64,000 bases of DNA from Siphonodentalium dalli (lineage: Eukaryota; Mollusca; Scaphopoda; Gadilida; Siphonodentaliidae): positions 48,354,443 through 48,418,442 of the forward strand of contig CP136068.1 of assembly GCA_032622095.1 (NCBI GenBank), written 5' to 3'. This document shows, one piece after another, positions 58,950 to 64,000 of this stretch. A program made the position numbers and the translations under genes. The notes beneath the pieces were generated by a model. That model made no database searches. It was given only the letters and a program-made list of their open reading frames with translations, and was not told where the DNA came from. Position 1 is the stretch's first letter; every line of letters begins with the position of its first letter.

Positions 58950-60351
58950 GTGTCGGCACACACGACCCCGGTTGTCTCCGATTTATCCGGCTGCCGGATA
59001 AATCGGGGACAACCGGGATCGTGTGCGCCTAACTTTGGAGCGGTTTTTGTCGGATTCGATTTAATCGGACCGATCAAACTGAGTTTGATTTCATCAGGAA
59101 AATCCGGTTCGTGACGATGGCAACGCGCGTCACATGACCAAAACCTCATTCAAAATGTCGGAATAGTTAGCGGCGACCGCTATTCGAAATTAAATAAAGA
59201 ATTCTGATCGATCGACAAGGAACACCGGCTGGTAGACCAGTGGGCTGAAATTGAGTGCCTGTATTATAATCGCAACAAGAGGGCGGTAGCTGTGGAAAGG
59301 TCTATTACGCCAATTTACGGCTATTGCTCGTGACCTCAATATATTATTAAAATAATAATATTAAATTAATTAATATATTTATTTAGTTTATTATTAATAA
59401 ATATTAGTCTTTAGAAATACATATTTATATAAACCACCATCACTAGCTATAGTAACTTGCTAGATAGGCTGACCACACGAGTTGGATATATAATACAGTG
59501 ACCATAGCATGCATTTCACAGTGACCGGACGTCGTATCAGTGCTATAAGGTCGTAACTCCATTTTGGTGGGTAAAGAGTATTTGATATCATTCGAATCGT
59601 GAGAAAAAGTCCAATCCGATAGGGCCAAACTGTTTTTGTGTTATTATCACAAACCAGTGACACAAATGTCGTATCTCCAGCGATCTTCACAATTATTCGT
59701 GCTATAAGTTCGTATGTCCAACAGCAGCCAATCGGATGTTTCATGTTGTCCACGTGACTTCTGGTTTGTGTTTGTAAATTATCAAATGTGTGCTATATGG
59801 TCGTATCTCCATGTTAGTCAAGTGATCATTTGGTGATTTAAATTTTGTGATTGTTCCACAAATTTCTGTATGATGATGCACATGAGTGAATATTCATGGT
59901 GTAGAATAGGTACTTTTTAGTTAATAGACACATGCGATTGCCACCATATTTAGCTTAATCTGTATTTATTAGCACAACTTCCTTATAGCACGGAAACCAA
60001 TCGGCGTTAGCTTACGCAAAAGGTCGTATCTCCAAACAAGTTATTGCTTTTTAAAAGAAAACGAGGGAGTAGACAGAAAAAGTATGTGGTTCAATGGACA
60101 GCTAATGTCAGTTTTCATTGGGATAAATACAACAATACGTCATGCTTTGTCAACATTAGGAGAAATGTTGTCTGAAAACTTCAACCTTCATTTTCTCGGA
60201 AAGTTGAAAATGTGGGTTACGACATTATAGAACTGATGCGACGTGGAGTGAAAATCCGACTCGTGTGCGCTGACATCCCCGATTTTATCGGGCCCGATTT
60301 ATCCGGCAGCCGGATTTAACCGGGCACAATCAGGATCGTGTGCGCCGACAC
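58950..60351. mobile_element. Harbinger-like non-autonomous DNA transposon
   Basis: The ends are GTGTCGGCACACACGAC and, in complement, GTGTCGGCGCACACGATC, flanked on both sides by TTA (58947-58949, 60352-60354). Each end contains a palindrome around CCGGCTGCCGG. Inside at about 59213-59335 a + strand frame reads EHRLVDQWAEIECLYYNRNK then RAVAVERSI. This resembles the Myb/SANT-like (MADF-type) domain that accompanies PIF/Harbinger transposases. A 3 bp TWA duplication also fits Harbinger. No transposase core is present. Confidence 0.7.
59529..60229. repeat. scattered GCTATAAGGTCGTATCTCC words
   Basis: Near-copies lie at 59542, 59666, 59701, 59792 and 60020 on the + strand, and at 59991 and 60214 on the minus strand. 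They are all within the Harbinger-like element. The spacing is irregular. Confidence 0.7.
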
Positions 60352-60354
60352 TTA

Positions 60355-61315
60355 GATGGTTTGGGACACGCGTTAAGTTGTTTTTGACACCCATTGGATG
60401 TATTTCGATACTAGTTTGGATGCTGTGGACACTCATCAAATTATATTCGATACCGGATATGAGAAGATTTAGTTAAAAATCAATGACGAAATAGATATTT
60501 TTGACTTTGGATTGCAATATTCGCCGCCATTTTGGTACACTGTAGGGACAAATTATCAACATATAGCTCATTATTATCGGATTAGGGTCCGGCATCATTT
60601 ACTGTTGGGCTAGCCATTACATGTTTTTCGTCTAAATGGAAACAATCTGGTGAACTTTAACGAAAATTACCAATTATTCTACTTTCAGTAGCCATAGTGT
60701 CCCTATTTTTGGAAGTGATTGCCTCGTTTCTGCTAAAATGGGCACGAGTGGTTTATATGTGCCGTCTAATGAGTATTCAATACACTGGTGTGTTCGATTT
60801 GTGGTTATTCTGGCCATTAAAATAATATTTGATTTTTCTTTGAAATATAGTACTATCTATTTCGAAGGGCCCAAATTTCCAATCCTCGTGATATGGCTCA
60901 CAACTATCAGACACTAATTTAAAATGGTGTATGTTGGCACAAATGGCCATTTAAACAAAATTTCTTATAAATAGAAACGATCTGGTGAATTTAGTGAAAA
61001 TTGTCCAATTTTACCAATTTCGGTCGCCATTTTGTCCGCCATTTTGAATTTTGACAATCAAATTGTACACGAAATAGCATACGTCTGTCATGACAACAAT
61101 AATAATTTGTTTATGTTACATATTTCTCCCATCTGTATAGCTTTAATTTAAATGACATTCATGTGTATATTTCATAAGAAACGGAAAATTATACATAAAA
61201 AACATAAATAGGACCTTTTTTCAAAATGCTCTTAGAAAATTTTCCCCAAAGCGGATTTTGGATATCTTGTTCCCCAAAAAGGACAAAAAACAGCTTGTAA
61301 CCAATTTGTTCTAGG
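60355..61315. repeat. right arm of large foldback
   Basis: It starts with three 21 bp-type units (GATGGTTTGGGACACGCG) and ends with an inverted copy of the left-arm words: CCCCAAAGCGGATTTTGGAT and ACAGCTTGTAACCAATTTGT near 61245-61312. A GAAACRATCTGGTGAAYTTW passage is duplicated at 60638 and 60977. Confidence 0.7.
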
Positions 61316-61980
61316 TCCAATGCTTCAACGACAGACTACTATAATAAGATATGTTTAAACTCATTGTGGTTCAGGGGAATCTTTAACGATTTCGTTCCGA
61401 CTCGTTTCATATCAGGATCCGACTCGTTTCCGATTTTTTTCAAAACGTTTGAGAAGTTGTTAATGCGGAATGACGAAAATATGGACGTCAGGTGCGTCTC
61501 TCGATATCTTTTCCGATTAGTATATATACTCTTTATCGGTTTCGTATGGTTGTAGTAGCCATGTTCGACCCCGAAAATAGGGCAATATATACAGATATTG
61601 ACCATTACTGAAACACGCGCTCATCTATGTGATTTACCATTGAAACTTTGCACTGTGTTTATTACCAAAAAAAGTTCGTTTGTATCTCAAGTATATGGTT
61701 ATATGTTCTTAATAAAAGGTTCTAGCATCCAATAATACAATATACATGGGTCATTCAGTCTGTTTGAGCTTCCAGACGAAATCTCCAAAATGGGTCCGAC
61801 TCATTACTGATTTTTGGACTCAGATCAGGTTATTTGTCCGTCCGTGAATAACGGATCTTTAATGATCGTAACACTTACGTTCTGTTGGCAGTGAGCAACG
61901 AGCGGGGCGACTCAATCACCATGTCAAAGATTAAAACGGTAATAATGGAAACAGTTCGTTATGCTGACTACGCCATATTA
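61316..61980. other. interval without recognised gene
   Basis: The two opposite frames of about 60-88 codons near 61340-61605 match no family I know. Confidence 0.4.
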
Positions 61981-62700
61981 AAACTTCAATTCAATTTATT
62001 TGTATTCTGATCATAACAATAGATATAACAGAAACATATTGCAAAAGTCTATATAAATTGCTGCATGGATGCACATGTGGATATAATATAGTTGTATATA
62101 GCAATAGTGTCTTGGTCTGTATATCATTATCTTTATCTGATAGACGTATAGCATTATTGTTATTGTGTCCCGCGTTATTGGTTTTGTGTTCAGACATTGG
62201 ATATGTATTTTGACTGGCTATATAGGAATTAAGCCCCAAGAGTACTCAGATTGTAATACTTGTAGCGCATTTCGTATGAATAATGATAATTTTGGATAAG
62301 TGTGGCTAATTTCAATATATTTGGCCTCTACAAGAAATATGATTTAAGATACTTTTCTCATAGTTATTTAAGTTCACTGCAGCGTAAAATTATTCTGTAC
62401 TCGTCACCAATCTCGGAACTGCATAACGTGCATACTCGTCCAGTTAGTTAAATGTTGTTCCATGAACCTTAATCTATAGGAAGCTTGTGGATTCTAGTTC
62501 GGAATTTGATGAGGCTGTGGGCTACCCGGTTATCGTTAGTGCTATATATGTTTACGGTTCGAACTTGTTTTAATAATTCTATAAAACGAGAATTTCCTAG
62601 ATTTATCAATGGAGGTCCACCACTCTTGAATGAATAAATCACGCATCTTCTGGTTTGCGGAGCGCGTTAGGGGCTGGATAGTAGTCACCCTTTGGTTGGT
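61981..62700 (-). pseudogene. decayed LINE 3' end
   Basis: Read on the minus strand, broken frames give LFIQEWWTSIDKSRKFSFYR, LIKFRTRIHKLPID, then GRVCTLCSSEIGDEYRIILR. This order (QEW, KFR..HKLPIE, C..C..IGDEYH) is typical of the C-terminal region of CR1/Jockey-like LINE polyproteins. It ends in AATAAATTGAATTGAAG near 61982, a LINE-style 3' tail. Multiple stops are present. Only this 3' part remains. Confidence 0.78.
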
Positions 62701-64000
62701 CCAAACATTGTACAAACAAGTTGTACGTGCAATTATTAAGAATAGACATTTTCTCGATGATTGTCAACAAACTTATAAATATAAATATATGACTCAAATA
62801 ATACATATGGCAGAGTAGTGTCGTGCGTTAGGGGTGGAGCGCTAGAACCACCAGAAATTATGTAATCGTGTTGGTTCCGAACTATCCTCTAAATTACGCA
62901 TTCGAATTGTACGATTGGTCTAATGGTGCGGGTGGCAGATGCCAAATGACGACATTTGAGTTATGGCTTGGTATAGGCACCAAATTTGATAAAACACGAA
63001 ATTAATAATAGAACCCGTATAAAATGCTTGATTACTGTTTAAAGACACAGAGCGTCCAGTTAGTGAATCAATTTTATGAGTGAGTACTCAGGCATTACCA
63101 TTTATGGAAGAATGTGAAATTCATCTCATGTTTACGAGAATACAAACGTGTTTATTATACCATTTCAAAATATATAAGTATGACATCTGAAAATATGATC
63201 AATAGTGAATATCTACTCCTTAGCTCCATCGGGATAAACGATACTTGCAATAAATCAATCCGACAACGTGAGTCACTGCAACTACTGCAATATCCTATAT
63301 GAATACATGATACATAAGTGATGCCTATGCGCATATATGATTACACTTTATGATAAACTACTTTATACAAGAGAGTAGTCTATTCTCATCAAATGGACAC
63401 GCCACGTTAACCTGGAAAACGCCGGGTAACCATGATATGTAGCATAAGTATATGCCGTTATATATAACATGGACACATGCACTCCGAAAACTAAAACAAA
63501 AGCTCTGGCGCAAAAAAAGGTACCAAGTATCAACAGGTTAACAGATCTATATGGTAGTAACAACAATACGCGGAATGTATTGATGTTGTTAAATCCGGAC
63601 CGACTAACAGCCACGTTGAATTATGCATATGGCTTTTAACGGCAAGCCAGAGTCATTCTTGGGTTGACATGAAATGTCAACTGCGGCGTCAATGGTGTTT
63701 TCGAAAGTTTTCTAAAGTATCTAAGACTCTTGTGGCCAGTTGTAAATATCGATTTTATACATAAGGTCTCGTCACAAATACCTTGAATGTCATTTACAGA
63801 TCGAGTTATTCGATCCACATAAAGTAATTGGTATCTTCCAGTGCACGACAACGTGTTGCTGTCAATCGATCATTTAGAAATGCGTTCATCTCTGTATAAT
63901 AAAATGTCATATCTCTTGTGCTGACAAAAGACCGGTGGGATTCAATTTAATATTCAGGAGGATATAATTATACCATAGCTGCGTCCTTTTCACCCATGGT
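62701..64000. other. right-hand interval, no gene recognised
   Basis: Several 60-80 codon frames occur without known motifs. A small perfect hairpin, TTGACATGAAATGTCAA, lies at 63664-63680. Confidence 0.4.

Overview
This 64 kb window is eukaryotic. It is AT-rich, gene-poor and crowded with transposon remnants, satellites and microsatellites, and it carries one gene split by a very large GT-AG intron. No bacterial-style gene arrangement, operon, CRISPR array or rRNA gene is visible. A C-type lectin domain with lineage-divergent calcium residues, tRNA-headed SINEs, CR1/Jockey-style LINE remnants, many foldback MITEs and frequent ACATGTA-type words suggest a marine invertebrate. A bivalve mollusc is my best guess, but that is an inference from texture and not a proof.

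The only confidently protein-coding feature is a C-type lectin (CTLD) gene on the + strand. Exon A (15037-15258) encodes the N-terminal half of the domain and exon B (30216-30430) the C-terminal half with the stop codon. Both splice sites are canonical and both junctions are phase 1, so they join to one domain of about 145 residues across a 14,957 bp intron. Upstream exons (signal peptide or membrane anchor) were not found. A possible first exon of a second receptor, with an ITIM-like SIYEIL motif and a GTAAGT donor, lies at 54754-54853.

Layout. 135-8218 and 42601-50554 are two direct copies of one 8 kb unit whose right ends stop at the same CACTA-like CAGTG terminus. 8.2-15 kb holds a decayed LINE with its catalytic centre deleted, microsatellites, a foldback MITE, a piggyBac-like MITE and older tandem repeats. 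The lectin intron (15.3-30.2 kb) holds a GGTTTAAACC-type MITE, a repeat family rich in TCAAGGTCA, a 26 bp minisatellite, a decayed minus-strand gene of the HALTGCDT-type family, a foldback MITE and a 2 kb TIR element with a fresh CACTA-type MITE nested in it. 32-42 kb holds a SINE relic, a Transib/RSS-like long-TIR element, a second CACTA-like end and a 383 bp satellite. 51.3-52.5 kb is a tandem triplication of a tRNA-derived SINE. 55.3-61.3 kb is a large imperfect foldback built from oppositely oriented 21 bp arrays, split by a 1.4 kb Harbinger-like element. A LINE 3' relic lies near 62 kb.

The most notable signals are: (1) the 1.78 kb element at 34370-36152, whose ends are CACAGTG and CACAATG (RSS-heptamer/Transib type) with 5 bp ATACA target duplications and ~450 bp inverted repeats; (2) the head-to-head 21 bp array foldback; (3) the 8 kb repeat ending at a CACTA terminus; and (4) the nested CACTA-type MITE with two identical 64 bp inverted repeats. 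All family assignments were made by eye from motifs, without database searches.
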